Below, one piece after another: positions 36,910 through 45,911 of a stretch of 64,000 bases of DNA. Position 1 is the first letter of the stretch. The number at the start of each line of letters is the position of its first letter. The position numbers and the translations under genes are program-made. A model generated the notes under the pieces. The model was given only the letters and a program-made list of their open reading frames with translations. It was not told the DNA's origin and ran no database searches. The stretch spans positions 53,061 through 117,060 of the forward strand of contig NZ_BOMQ01000031.1 in NCBI RefSeq assembly GCF_016862275.1, in the 5' to 3' direction. The DNA is from Actinoplanes nipponensis (lineage in GTDB: Bacteria > Actinomycetota > Actinomycetes > Mycobacteriales > Micromonosporaceae).

Positions 36910-37869
36910 ATGACGTCTCCCGCCCGGATCGCCGCGACGCTCCTGCTCAGCGCCGGCGCCGTCCTCGCACCCACCGCCGCCGTCGCCGCGGCCCCGGCGC
37001 CCGCCTCCGCGGTGGCCGTCTTCACCCGCCTGGGCCAGTGGCCGTCCGGCTACGTCGGCAGCATCACCGTCCGCAACGACTCCGCGGCCGTCGTCGACGG
37101 CTGGCGGGTCGAGTTCGACCTGGCCGCCGGCACCAGCGTCACCAGCTCGTACAGCGGCGTGTTCACCCGGACCGGGGACCACTACGCCGTCACCAACGAG
37201 TCGTGGAACGCCCGCCTGGCGCCGGGGTCCTCGACGACGTTCGGCTGGGTGGCCAGCGGGCTGGGCACCCCGGAGAACTGCACGCTCAACGGGGCCGACT
37301 GCGCCGGCACGCCGGCCGACCACACGGCGCCCGGGCGGCCCGGGCCGCTGGCCTTCGACATCTCCGCGGGGCTCACGCTCACCTGGGCGGCGTCGGCCGA
37401 CGACCACGGCCCGGTCCGGTACGAGGTGTACGAGAGCGGCCAGCTGCGCGCGACGGTCACCGAGCCGCGGTACGTCTACTCGACCGGCGGGACCCTGCCG
37501 CCGAGGGTGTACGTGTTCGAAGTGCGCGCGGTGGACGCGGCCGGCAACGTGTCGGCGTCGGCGTTCCGGTCGCTGGGCCAGATCTGGCGCGGGGACGAGG
37601 TGCCGGCGGCGCCCAGCGGCCTGCGTGCGGACGTCCCGGCGGCCGGGCTGGTGCGGCTGTCGTGGATCGCGCCGGCCGCCCAGTCGCCGTTCGTGGCGCC
37701 GCCGACCGCCGGCTACGAGGTGCGCCTGGACGGGCAGCGGGTCGCCGAGGTGGGCAGCACGTCGGCGGTCGTCGACGCGCCGGCCGGTGGTGGCCACGTG
37801 TTCTCGGTGCGCACGTTGAACGCCGTCGACAACTATTCGAGCCCGGTGGAACTGGCCTTCGGGTCGTAG
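36910..37869 (+). CDS. Secreted CBM2-FN3 protein without catalytic domain
   Basis: A 319-residue secreted protein. The signal peptide runs to about residue 36 (AAVAAAPAPASA). It is followed by a CBM2-like module (AVFTRLGQWPSGYVGSITVRNDSA, SSYSGVFTRTGDHYAVTNESWNARLAPGSS, CTLNGADC) and two fibronectin III repeats (PGRPGPLAFDISAGLTLTW and PSGLRADVPAAGLVRLSW). There is no enzyme domain. It may act as a cellulose-binding scaffold or adhesin, or as an accessory that loosens polysaccharide. The frame continues upstream to 36850, but the signal peptide fixes the start at 36910. No CebR box found. Confidence 0.82.
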   Translation: MTSPARIAATLLLSAGAVLAPTAAVAAAPAPASAVAVFTRLGQWPSGYVGSITVRNDSAAVVDGWRVEFDLAAGTSVTSSYSGVFTRTGDHYAVTNESWNARLAPGSSTTFGWVASGLGTPENCTLNGADCAGTPADHTAPGRPGPLAFDISAGLTLTWAASADDHGPVRYEVYESGQLRATVTEPRYVYSTGGTLPPRVYVFEVRAVDAAGNVSASAFRSLGQIWRGDEVPAAPSGLRADVPAAGLVRLSWIAPAAQSPFVAPPTAGYEVRLDGQRVAEVGSTSAVVDAPAGGGHVFSVRTLNAVDNYSSPVELAFGS

Positions 37870-37889
37870 CGCCCGCCGGCGGCTTCCCC

Positions 37890-38264
37890 CTAATCCCGGA
37901 CGGCGGCGACCTCGTCGGCCTGCTCCTCGGGCACGCGCATGCGCCACGCGTCGGTGATCAGCTCGCTCAGCCGCTCGACGGTGACCTCCGCCAGGCGCAG
38001 CATCACCAGGGGCAGGCCGTCGTAGCCGGGCGCGGTGAAGAACACCTCCGGCTCGCCGAGCAGGAGCGCCTGCTTCTCCGCCTCGTCGCCCACGAACAGC
38101 ACCGCGATGTCGGTGCGGATCACCCGGGGCCTGCCGGGGTGGCGCTCGGGATAGGACCAGACGAATCCCTTGCCCGCCACCCGGAAGTCGAAGCCGTCGC
38201 TCTCGATCTCCACGGTGTGCGGCAGGGCCAGCGCCAGGCGACGGACGTCCTCAGCATCAGCCAT
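37890..38264 (-). CDS. MmcQ/YjbR family protein
   Basis: A 124-residue cytosolic protein of the YjbR/MmcQ fold. It has VRRLALALPHTVE at the start, the DFRVAGKGFVWSYPE strand pair, and the C-terminal LAEVTVERLSELITDAWRMRVP. The family is described as DNA-binding-like by structure but has no established function. It stands alone, convergent with the CBM2/FN3 gene (gap 20 bases). Confidence 0.85.
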   Translation of the reverse strand: MADAEDVRRLALALPHTVEIESDGFDFRVAGKGFVWSYPERHPGRPRVIRTDIAVLFVGDEAEKQALLLGEPEVFFTAPGYDGLPLVMLRLAEVTVERLSELITDAWRMRVPEEQADEVAAVRD

Positions 38265-38404
38265 GCCGAGAGATTACGCGCCGGGTACGACACGACGTGT
38301 CCCCGAGCGCCGGGCCGGGCCGGGCGGCCGGAAGTTTCGGTCACCGCACCCCTGGTCAGATTGACTTTGGTCGATGGGCTACCCGACACTGGAGCCGGCC
38401 ACCA

Positions 38405-38418
38405 TGGGAGCGATTCCA
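38405..38418 (+). promoter_or_regulatory. Degenerate CebR box upstream of CE15 esterase
   Basis: TGGGAGCGATTCCA matches the CebR box at 12 of 14 positions and lies 72 bases before the GTG start at 38491. Probably a weaker CebR site. Confidence 0.55.
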
Positions 38419-38490
38419 TCGCCGTACCCCCGAAACTTCCGGCCCTCGGCCGAGGGTCGCCGCTCCGCCATCCCCTGGAAGGAGGGCCTC

Positions 38491-40176
38491 GTGACCACCA
38501 GCCCGGGCCGCTCTGACATCCGCTCGACGATCGCCGCGTTGGCGATAGCGGCGCTCACGGTCGCCGGCGTGGCGACCCTGCTCCCGGCCGCCCCGCCCGC
38601 CGAGGCCGCCGTCCAGGCCGCCGGCGTGGAGGACGAGGGAGCCGGCTGCGCCGTCCCGAGCCTGCCCGACGCGGGCTCGCTGCCGTCCGTCGCCAAGCTC
38701 CCCGACCCCTTCACGAGACTGAACGGCACGCGCATCTCGTCCACCGCCGACTGGCCGTGCCGGCGGGAGGAAATCAAGAGGCTGGCGGAGAAGTTCGTCT
38801 ACGGCGAGAAGCCCGCCAAGCCGGCCGGGGTCACGGGCACGGTCTCCAGCACCGGCATCACCGTGAACGTGTCGCACAACGGCAAGAGCGCCTCCTTCTC
38901 CGCCAAGGTCGAACTGCCCGCCGGCACCGGGCCGTTCCCGGCCGTCGTGGTCCTCGGCGGATTCGGCGCCGACACGGCCGCCATCAAGGCCGCCGGCGCG
39001 GCGGTCATCAACTACGACCCGTACGCGGTCGGCAAGGAGGGCACGCCGCGCTCCGCCAAGCAGGGCGCGTTCTACAGCGTGTACGGCTCGTCCAGCAGCA
39101 CCGGCCTGCTCATGGCCTGGGCCTGGGGGGTCAGCCGGATCATCGACGTCATCGAGCAGTCCGGCGGCGGCATCCTGCGGGCGGACGCGACCGGCGTCAC
39201 CGGGTGCTCCCGCTTCGGCAAGGGCGCGTTCGTGATCGGCGCGTTCGACCAGCGCATCGCCCTGACCATGCCGATCGAGTCGGGCAGCGCCGGGGTGCCC
39301 ATCTTCCGCGGCATCCCCGGCGAGGGCGCGCAGAGCCTGAGCAGCGCCTACGGTGAGCAGCCGTGGCTCGGCGACGCCTTCGGCCCGTTCACCGGCAGCC
39401 CGGCCCGGCTGCCGGTGGACACGCACGAGATGGTGGCGATGGTCGCGCCGCGCGGGCTGTTCATCATGGACAACCCGCACATCGCGAACCTGGGCCCGAG
39501 GTCGGCGAGCGTGGCGGCGCTGGGCGGGGCCGAGGTCTACCGGGCCCTCGGCGCCGGCGCCGACATCACCTACTGGTCCGACGTCCAGGACGGCACCCAC
39601 TGCGCGAACCGGCCCGAGTGGCGGACCCCGCTGCAGCAGAACATCCAGAAGTTCCTGCTGCGGACGGGCACCGCCGCCGGCGCGATGCGGATCTCCAGCC
39701 GGGCGGCCGGCAACCTGGCGGAGTGGCGGGACTGGACGACCCCGGTGCTCACCTCGACCCCGCCGACCTCCACCCCGCCCTCGCCGTCACCCAGCGCCCC
39801 GTCACCCAGCGCCCCGTCCCCCAGCGCGCCGTCCCCCAGCGCGCCCGGGCCGACCGACCCGCCGCCGAGCTCCCCGGCGCCGGGCGCCGGCTGCTCCGCG
39901 ACGGTGTCGGTCAATCAGTGGGCCGGCGGGTTCGTGGCCACCGTGAAGGTCACCGCCGGCTCGTCGCCGATCAACGGCTGGACCGTCGGCCTGACCCTGC
40001 CCGCGGGCGCCGCCGTCACCAGCTCCTGGAACGCCGACCGGACCGGTTCCGGCGGCGCGGTCCGGTTCTCGAACGTCTCCTACAACGGCAAGCTGGGCGC
40101 CGGCCAGGCCACGGAGTTCGGCTTCCAGGGCACCGGTACGGCCGGCGCGCTGGGCCCGGCCTGCAGCTCGGCCTGA
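38491..40176 (+). CDS. CE15 glucuronoyl esterase with CBM2
   Basis: A 561-residue secreted esterase that would cut the ester bond between lignin alcohols and 4-O-methyl-glucuronic acid on xylan. The GTG at 38491 follows GGAAGGAGG and starts a signal peptide ending near PPAEAA. The CE15 serine motif GCSRFGKGA (about 39204-39230) is present, with an acidic residue in MPIESGSAG and a histidine in DVQDGTHCANRPEW. A linker of PSPSAPSPSAP repeats leads to a C-terminal CBM2 (GCSATVSVNQWAGGF to GPACSSA). The frame is open back to 38374 but without a ribosome site. Confidence 0.9.
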   Translation: MTTSPGRSDIRSTIAALAIAALTVAGVATLLPAAPPAEAAVQAAGVEDEGAGCAVPSLPDAGSLPSVAKLPDPFTRLNGTRISSTADWPCRREEIKRLAEKFVYGEKPAKPAGVTGTVSSTGITVNVSHNGKSASFSAKVELPAGTGPFPAVVVLGGFGADTAAIKAAGAAVINYDPYAVGKEGTPRSAKQGAFYSVYGSSSSTGLLMAWAWGVSRIIDVIEQSGGGILRADATGVTGCSRFGKGAFVIGAFDQRIALTMPIESGSAGVPIFRGIPGEGAQSLSSAYGEQPWLGDAFGPFTGSPARLPVDTHEMVAMVAPRGLFIMDNPHIANLGPRSASVAALGGAEVYRALGAGADITYWSDVQDGTHCANRPEWRTPLQQNIQKFLLRTGTAAGAMRISSRAAGNLAEWRDWTTPVLTSTPPTSTPPSPSPSAPSPSAPSPSAPSPSAPGPTDPPPSSPAPGAGCSATVSVNQWAGGFVATVKVTAGSSPINGWTVGLTLPAGAAVTSSWNADRTGSGGAVRFSNVSYNGKLGAGQATEFGFQGTGTAGALGPACSSA

Positions 40177-40185
40177 CCGCGGCCA

Positions 40186-40216
40186 CCGGGTGCGGCGGTC
40201 CGGCCGCCGCACCCGG
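40186..40216 (+). terminator. Hairpin after CE15 gene
   Basis: CCGGGTGCGGCGG at 40186-40198 is perfectly complementary to 40204-40216, loop of 5 bases, ten bases past the stop. Confidence 0.75.
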
Positions 40217-40381
40217 GCTGCTCGACCGGCCTCGGCCGTGCCCCTCGCCGAGCACTCGGGCCGGATGGCGCGTTCCGCCACGCTTGCGCGGCGCCCGGCG
40301 GTGTAAGACGCTGATTTCTGCGGGCCCGGCGCCAAGGGCTCCGCGTCGCTGCCCCAGTGGGGCGAGCGAAAGGGGGATGCC

Positions 40382-41440
40382 ATGGACACGGACAGGATGC
40401 AGATCCTCTTCCTCGACTGGCTCCACGACCGGCACCCGGCCGGCAACCCTCGCCCCGGTCCCCCTTGCCTCCTCACCCGCCACGGCGAGCCGAGCCGGGA
40501 CGACGAGCTGCTGGACTTCCTGACCGAGCCGCCGCCCGAAGCGTCCCGTCTCGACGACTTCCTCGCGGAGAGACAGCCCGAGCACGCCCGCGACGGCTCC
40601 TGGCCGAAGGCCGTCCGGGCCCTCTGCGACGATGGTCGACTGGAGAGCTTTCCTCACCTCGAGGCGGCCCACGGCCTGACCGTCGGCCTCACGGACAAGG
40701 GCCGCCGGGACGTGGTGAACCGGCGCCGGCGCCGGCAGGAACCCGTCCTGCGCGCGGCGGCCGCCCGCGACCAGATCGTGCGGTGGCTGTACCGGCAGCC
40801 GCAGCATGCGGCAGGACGGGGGCTGTTCATGGACGGCCACTTCGAGGGTGATCCCTTCTCGGCCGAGGAGTTGCGCGAGGCCCTGGACTACCTCCGCCGC
40901 AAGGGACTGGTCGCCGGCCGCGACGGGGTGGTCCGTCCGGAACGACCGGCATACCCGGCCTCCGGCGCCGTGCCGCCGGACTACCCCCGGCCGCATCGGC
41001 CCCGCCGGCCGCCTGCCTCGGGCGTTCGGCTGACCCCCCAAGGCATTGACTGCAGAGAGTTGTACGGAGGATCTGTGAGTGACTATGTGCGGCGTCCGGA
41101 GAGCTCCATATCCGTCTCCATCCCCAACAATCAGGGCCAGGTGAACGTCGGCAGCTCCGGCGGCACCCAGGAGATGGTGGTCCACCGGGGCGCCATCGAG
41201 CGATTCACCGACAGCGTGCTCAGCGAGCTGCCCCACTCCGGGCTGGATGCGCACGACCGGGAGAAACTGGGCGGGCTGCTGGCCGACCTGCAGCGCGAGG
41301 CGCAGGCGGCCGAGCCCGATGACGCCCGGATAAGCGGGCGATTCCAACGCCTCATCGCGTACGTCAGTGAGGCCGGCAAACCGGTGCTGACGGCTCTGCT
41401 CATGGCGGCGGTTCAGGGGTACGGCCTACCGCCGGCCTAG
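40382..41440 (+). CDS. Unknown protein with winged-helix-like repeats and Gly-rich tail motif
   Basis: A 352-residue soluble protein behind GAAAGGGGGATGCC. I do not recognise the family. The first two thirds look like two winged-helix-type units, each ending in an LTDKG or LTPQG turn (KAVRALCDDGRLE to LTVGLTDKGRRDV; ELREALDYLRRKGLV to VRLTPQGIDCREL). Then come a beta-rich stretch ISVSIPNNQGQVNVGSSGG and a C-terminal helical domain of about 75 residues (AIERFTDSVLSELPHSG, LADLQREAQAAEPDD). The polar N/Q/G strand before a small helical module recalls linkers in bacterial conflict proteins; that is only a resemblance. It lies directly before an IS remnant. Confidence 0.68.
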   Translation: MDTDRMQILFLDWLHDRHPAGNPRPGPPCLLTRHGEPSRDDELLDFLTEPPPEASRLDDFLAERQPEHARDGSWPKAVRALCDDGRLESFPHLEAAHGLTVGLTDKGRRDVVNRRRRRQEPVLRAAAARDQIVRWLYRQPQHAAGRGLFMDGHFEGDPFSAEELREALDYLRRKGLVAGRDGVVRPERPAYPASGAVPPDYPRPHRPRRPPASGVRLTPQGIDCRELYGGSVSDYVRRPESSISVSIPNNQGQVNVGSSGGTQEMVVHRGAIERFTDSVLSELPHSGLDAHDREKLGGLLADLQREAQAAEPDDARISGRFQRLIAYVSEAGKPVLTALLMAAVQGYGLPPA

Positions 41441-41442
41441 CC

Positions 41443-41883
41443 GTGTCCTCAAGGGATCTACACCCGTTTCCGCAGGTGGGCCGCGACGGCACGTTCGCCA
41501 CGACGCTCGCCGCCGCCCACGCCGCCGCGGACGCGAACGCTGATATCGACTGGCTGGTCTCGGTCGACTCCACAATTGTGCGGGCCCACCAGCACGCCGC
41601 GGGCGCAAAAAGGGGCAGCCGGAAACGGATGAACCGGATCACGCCCTCGGACGATCCCGTGGCGGACCGACCACCAAGATTCACCTGGCCGGCGACGGCG
41701 CCGGCCGGGTCCTGGCGTTCGTGCTCTCCGGCGGCAATGTCAACGACTGCACCCCCTCCGAGCAGGTCATGGCCGCCATACCTGCGCCGCCGCGGTATCG
41801 CCCACACCATCCCGGAACGCTCGGATCTCAGCACGTCGTTCCAGGCCACCATCACCATCGCCGCACTGCTGCAGTGGCTATGA
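41443..41883 (+). pseudogene. IS5-family transposase remnant
   Basis: Pieces of an IS5-type DDE transposase in order but in two frames. IDWLVSVDSTIVRAHQHAAG is in one frame. KIHLAGDGAGRVLAFVLSGGNVNDC is in the next (around 41665-41760). YLRRRGIAHTIPERSD and ATITIAALLQWL return to the first. The N-terminal third and the stretch between the last two blocks, including later catalytic residues, are missing. No terminal inverted repeats are visible. It is a decayed element and cannot transpose. Confidence 0.82.
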
Positions 41884-42096
41884 CCCTTTGACGACACGGC
41901 CCAGCAGCGCACCTCAGCCGCCCGCGGAGCAAAAGGGCGCCGCGACCACGGCTGGTCCTTCACCGCCCTGACGATCCCCGGCTGGAGTGCTGACGTCACC
42001 GTGGGCGTGGCGGTGTGGTGGCCGGACCCGGACCGCGTCGGCGGATACCCTTCCCGCGGTGCCCCGTACCGCGGGCCCGGAGGAGTCGATGCTGGG

Positions 42097-43053
42097 ATGA
42101 CAACACGGCGGTCGCTGCCCACCCAGGACGACGTGCTCGGCTACTTCGACACGTTGTCGAACTGGGGGCGGTGGGGCGACGAGGACGAGCTCGGGACCCT
42201 GAACCACATCACCGACGACGTCCGGCTGGCGGCGGCGCGCTCCGTGCGCCACGGCCGGAGTGTGTCGTGCGCGTGGGAGGTCGCCGCGCCGGAGGACATG
42301 GAGCGGTCGACGACGACGTGCCCGTGTGCCGCCGACATGCCCGGCGCCGAGAACATGCCGGTGGCCGCCTTCCACGCCGACCGGCGCTGGGGCTTCTCGA
42401 CCGAGCGGATCGGCATCACGTTCCACGGCAACACCGTCACCCACGTCGACTCGCCGTGCCACCTGTTCTGGGACGGCACGACCTACAACGGGCGGTCGCA
42501 CTCGTCGGTCGACGCCGCGACGGGGTCGGCGTGGGCGGCCGTCACGGCGGCGGCGAACGGCATCGTCACGCGGGGTGTCCTGCTGGACGTCGCGGGGGTC
42601 CGCGGGGTGCCGTGGCTGGAGCCGGGGCAAGGTGTGTTCCCCGACGATCTCGAGGAGGCCGAGCGTCGCCAGGGCGTGCGGGTGCGCTCCGGCGACGCGG
42701 TGCTCCTGCGGACCGGCTACGGCCGCTTCCGGCACGACAACGGCGCGGCCGGCGGTTTCACCCAGGCCGGCTGGCACGCGTCCTGCCTGCCGTGGCTGCG
42801 GGACCGGGAGGTCGCCCTGATCGGCGCCGACACCCCGCAGGACGTCCAGCCGTCGGGATACCCGGACGTGCTGATGCCGGTTCACGCGGTCAGCCTCGTC
42901 GCGATGGGACTGTGGCTGCTCGACAACTGCGACCTGGAGGCGTGCGCGACGACGGCGGCCGAGCTGGGCCAGTGGGACTTCCACCTCGCCGTCGCGCCGG
43001 TCCGTTTCGCCGGCGCGTCCGGCAGCCCGGTCAACCCGATCGCCACCTTCTGA
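42097..43053 (+). CDS. Cyclase-family hydrolase (kynurenine-formamidase-like)
   Basis: A 318-residue protein of the cyclase/KynB family. The metal-binding motif HGNTVTHVDSPCHLFWDG (H-x-G-T/N-H-x-D-x-P-x-H pattern) is present. So are SGDAVLLRTGYGRF, ALIGADTPQDVQPSG and the C-terminal FAGASGSPVNPIATF, all typical. Members hydrolyse amides or lactones with a divalent metal. Length suits the larger cyclase group rather than true KynB (about 210 residues). GGAGGAG lies 12 bases before the ATG at 42097. No kynurenine genes are near, so the substrate is open. Confidence 0.85.
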   Translation: MTTRRSLPTQDDVLGYFDTLSNWGRWGDEDELGTLNHITDDVRLAAARSVRHGRSVSCAWEVAAPEDMERSTTTCPCAADMPGAENMPVAAFHADRRWGFSTERIGITFHGNTVTHVDSPCHLFWDGTTYNGRSHSSVDAATGSAWAAVTAAANGIVTRGVLLDVAGVRGVPWLEPGQGVFPDDLEEAERRQGVRVRSGDAVLLRTGYGRFRHDNGAAGGFTQAGWHASCLPWLRDREVALIGADTPQDVQPSGYPDVLMPVHAVSLVAMGLWLLDNCDLEACATTAAELGQWDFHLAVAPVRFAGASGSPVNPIATF

Positions 43054-43084
43054 CCGGGGTGCCGAGGGAGCCGCCCCCACAGAG

Positions 43085-43157
43085 AGCGGACGACGGGATT
43101 CGAACCCGCGACCCTCACCTTGGCAAGGTGATGCGCTACCAGCTGCGCTACGTCCGC
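43085..43157 (-). tRNA. tRNA-Gly (anticodon GCC)
   Basis: On the minus strand the sequence folds as a full cloverleaf. The acceptor is GCGGACG with CGTCCGC, the D-arm GCGCAGCTGGTAGCGC, the anticodon arm CACCTTGCCAAGGTG with GCC in the loop, and the T-arm GCGGGTTCGAATCCCGT. The discriminator is U and CCA is not encoded. Confidence 0.97.
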
Positions 43158-43244
43158 TTGTCCCTCCGGCGCGATGCCCCGGCGACGCAGGAAACGATAG
43201 CAAATGCCCCGGCTGCCGGGCACCCGGGTGCGGCAGCGCGCCGG

Positions 43245-45911
43245 TCATGAGCACCGCTCGCCCCGCGGCGACCACTCCCCCGCGCACCCGAGCAGCGCCG
43301 CCACCGCGTCGGTGGCCGCCGGATGAGCCGCCAGCAGGGCGCCGGCGGCCGCGGCACCGGAGCCGGCTGTGGTGCGGGCGGCGCCCGGCTCCGCTCGCGC
43401 GTGCCACGGCGCCGTCCACACGTCCAGCTCGGCCAGGGTGGCCGGGAAGGTCCGTCCCGCTTCCCGGGTGACCACCGGGACCAGCTCCGCGGCGTGGGTG
43501 CGCAGCGTGGCGATCAGCCGCGGCAGCCAGGGCAGCAGGACCGGGTCCGGCAGCCGGGCGAACGCCTGCGACAGCATCTCGACGACGAACGGCGCCAGCC
43601 GGGGGACCGGCTCCAGCGCCAGGACGAAGCCGCTGACGTACTGCGGGACGGCGGGCAGCACCAGCGGGTTGCCGAGCAGGTCGTCGACGCGGGCGCGCAG
43701 GTCGGCCAGGGGCAGCAGGCCCAGCTGGTGGCGGGCCGCCCAGAGCAGGGCGATCTTCACCGGGTCGCGCGGGTGCGACTGCCGCACGGCCAGCTCCAGC
43801 TGGGTACGGTCGCAGCCGAACGCGGGCGCCAGGCCCTCCAGGGTGAACAGGAAGCCGAGCATCGCGCCGACCTGCCGCGCCCCGGTCTCCTCCCCGGCGA
43901 AGGCGGTGGGCAGCAGCGTGCAGTAGTGGGCGTACCCCTCGGCCACGAACCGCTCGCACCAGGCCGGCAGGGCCGGTGCGGTCGCCCGGTGGTGGGCCAG
44001 CAGTCGCCGGAGGCGCCGCAGCACCGTGGAGGCGTCGTCGACCGTGCGCTCGGCGGCCAGCAGCTCGACGGCGCGCGCGCCGAGATCGTCGGTGAGCCGG
44101 GGACTGCGTAGGAACAGCAGGGAGTGTTCGACCGCCCGCAGCGCGGTCGCGGCGGTGGCCCCGGGCTGCCGGACGGCGCGGCGCAGGCGCTGCTCGAGAA
44201 CCTGCTCGACGGTGACGCCCTCGTAGCCCAGCTCGATGACGGCGCGCTGGTGGCGGCCCAGGTCGAGGTCCCAGCTCTCCCGGAGGGACGCCGCGCCCAG
44301 CCGGCGCGAGCCCGTGATCGGGCGTACGACCCGGTCGGGCAGGAGGTAGCGGAGCATCCAGAGCAGGTCGGAGCAGGCGGCGAGCTCGGGCCGGGCCGTG
44401 AGGTCGAGCAGCGCGCGCTGCACGGCGCGCCGTTCGAGGTCGAACCCGAGCGGGGCGAGCCGGTCGTGGACGTCGCGGGCCAGCGGGGGCAGGGCGGCGT
44501 AACCGACCTGGCCGGTCCGGTCGCCGCCGAGCAGGATCTCGCAGAGCCGGCGTACGTCGCGGCGTCCCGGCACCCGTTCCTTCTCGACGCAGGTGACCGC
44601 CGCATCCTGGAAGTCGTACGGGGTGGGCCGGGCCCGTCCGCGCAGGCCGGCCAGCAGGACCGAGGTCTCGAACACGGCGATGGCGTCGGCCGTGCCGGCC
44701 GGATACCCGTTACGCCGGGCCAGCCGGACCAGCTGCACGCACCAGCCGCGCAGCTCCTCCTCGTCGAGCCCGTCCGGCGCGGCCGGCCGGCGCAGGTAGC
44801 CGGTGAGCTGGTCGGTGACCGTCGCGGCCGCGGTGGCGGGCGGTGCCGGCGCCTCGGGGAGCCGCCGGCGGACGGCCCGTCGTCCCGCCGGGGTGAACGG
44901 CGTGAGCCCCGTCCTGCGGAGGGTCCGCTCCCAGGTCGCCGCCGCCAGGGAAACCGAGCCGGGCGCCAGCCCGAACTGCGCCTCGATCGCGGAGTGGCTG
45001 GCCGGGACGAGCCCGTACCGCCACCGGGTGGCGGTGCGCGCGGTGATCGTGACGCCGGGCGCCGCCGGGTGCGAGCCCGCCTCGGGCAGGCGGCTGGCGG
45101 CGTGGAAGGCGCCGCAGACGTAGAGGCAGTCGGCGCGGTCGGCGCCGGTGGCGTCGAGGTGTGCGCGGATCCGCGTCCACATGTGGCGCTCACGGTCCTC
45201 GTCGGTCGCGTGCCGCCGCGTGCCGGGCGGGGCGAGTCGCCGGAACAGGCTGCCGATCAGCACCATGACCTGCCGGTACGTCGCGTGGTCGGCGCCGGCC
45301 AGCGGCTGCTCGACGTACTGGTCCCACCACTCCGACCAGTGCCGCACCCGGCCGTGGCGCAGCAGGTGCTCCTCCAGCTCGGCGAGGCGCGGCCGGAGCC
45401 CGCCGATCTCCACGCCCACCGCCTCGCCGGGCCGGTCCGGCTCGGGCCGGCCCTGGAAGACGTGGTCGGTGGAGCGGTCGACCAGCACCAGCTCCACCCC
45501 CGGGTCCGCCAGCGCGTACGCGATCGCCTGGTATTCCGCCGAGGCCTCGGTGAGCGGCACGACGAGGCTGAGCGGCGCCGCCGCCGCGGGCAGGCCGTCG
45601 GGCTCGGCGGCGAAGGCCTGCAGCGCCACCGGCAGCCGGCAGTGGCGCAGCTCGGTGAGCAACGGCGCCAGGTCCTCGCCCAGCTCCAGGTAGATCACCT
45701 TCGGTGGGCGCGCGCGGAGCCGGCGCACCAGGGCGAGCGCGGAGGCCGGCGAGTGATGGCAGACCGGGAAGATCTCCACGGGCTCGCGCAGGACGTGGTC
45801 GACGTCGTCCACCATCCCGGCGAGGATCTCCGGCAGCCCCGCCGGGCCGCCGGTGAGCGCCTCCGCCGCGGCGAGCAGCTGGGCCCGTAGAGCGGCGAAC
45901 GGGCCACTCAC
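43245..45911 (-). CDS. DUF5682 family protein (YehM-like)
   Basis: An 888-residue cytosolic protein, last in a five-gene operon. The N-terminal part contains VEIFPVCHHSPASALALVRRL and KVIYLELGEDLAPLL, and later CLYVCGAFHAASRLPEAG. These blocks, rich in histidine, acidic residues and cysteine, suit an enzyme-like TIKI/EreA-type core, though that is inference. The remainder is helical (ALRAVEHSLLFLRSPRL, GAMLGFLFTLEGLAPAFGCD). The GTG start overlaps the AAA gene's stop by GTGA. DUF5682 proteins travel with MoxR ATPases and vWA proteins; the E. coli counterpart is YehM. Biochemical function unknown. Confidence 0.85.
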   Translation of the reverse strand: MSGPFAALRAQLLAAAEALTGGPAGLPEILAGMVDDVDHVLREPVEIFPVCHHSPASALALVRRLRARPPKVIYLELGEDLAPLLTELRHCRLPVALQAFAAEPDGLPAAAAPLSLVVPLTEASAEYQAIAYALADPGVELVLVDRSTDHVFQGRPEPDRPGEAVGVEIGGLRPRLAELEEHLLRHGRVRHWSEWWDQYVEQPLAGADHATYRQVMVLIGSLFRRLAPPGTRRHATDEDRERHMWTRIRAHLDATGADRADCLYVCGAFHAASRLPEAGSHPAAPGVTITARTATRWRYGLVPASHSAIEAQFGLAPGSVSLAAATWERTLRRTGLTPFTPAGRRAVRRRLPEAPAPPATAAATVTDQLTGYLRRPAAPDGLDEEELRGWCVQLVRLARRNGYPAGTADAIAVFETSVLLAGLRGRARPTPYDFQDAAVTCVEKERVPGRRDVRRLCEILLGGDRTGQVGYAALPPLARDVHDRLAPLGFDLERRAVQRALLDLTARPELAACSDLLWMLRYLLPDRVVRPITGSRRLGAASLRESWDLDLGRHQRAVIELGYEGVTVEQVLEQRLRRAVRQPGATAATALRAVEHSLLFLRSPRLTDDLGARAVELLAAERTVDDASTVLRRLRRLLAHHRATAPALPAWCERFVAEGYAHYCTLLPTAFAGEETGARQVGAMLGFLFTLEGLAPAFGCDRTQLELAVRQSHPRDPVKIALLWAARHQLGLLPLADLRARVDDLLGNPLVLPAVPQYVSGFVLALEPVPRLAPFVVEMLSQAFARLPDPVLLPWLPRLIATLRTHAAELVPVVTREAGRTFPATLAELDVWTAPWHARAEPGAARTTAGSGAAAAGALLAAHPAATDAVAALLGCAGEWSPRGERCS

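Noticed and set aside
41443..41883. Intact transposase gene with flanking inverted repeats
   Set aside because: The frame holds only parts of the transposase in two frames, and no matching terminal repeats could be found on either side.
43085..43157. tRNA-Gly as an attachment site for an integrated element
   Set aside because: No duplicated tRNA 3' end, integrase or excisionase gene is seen nearby; the IS remnant is of a different type.
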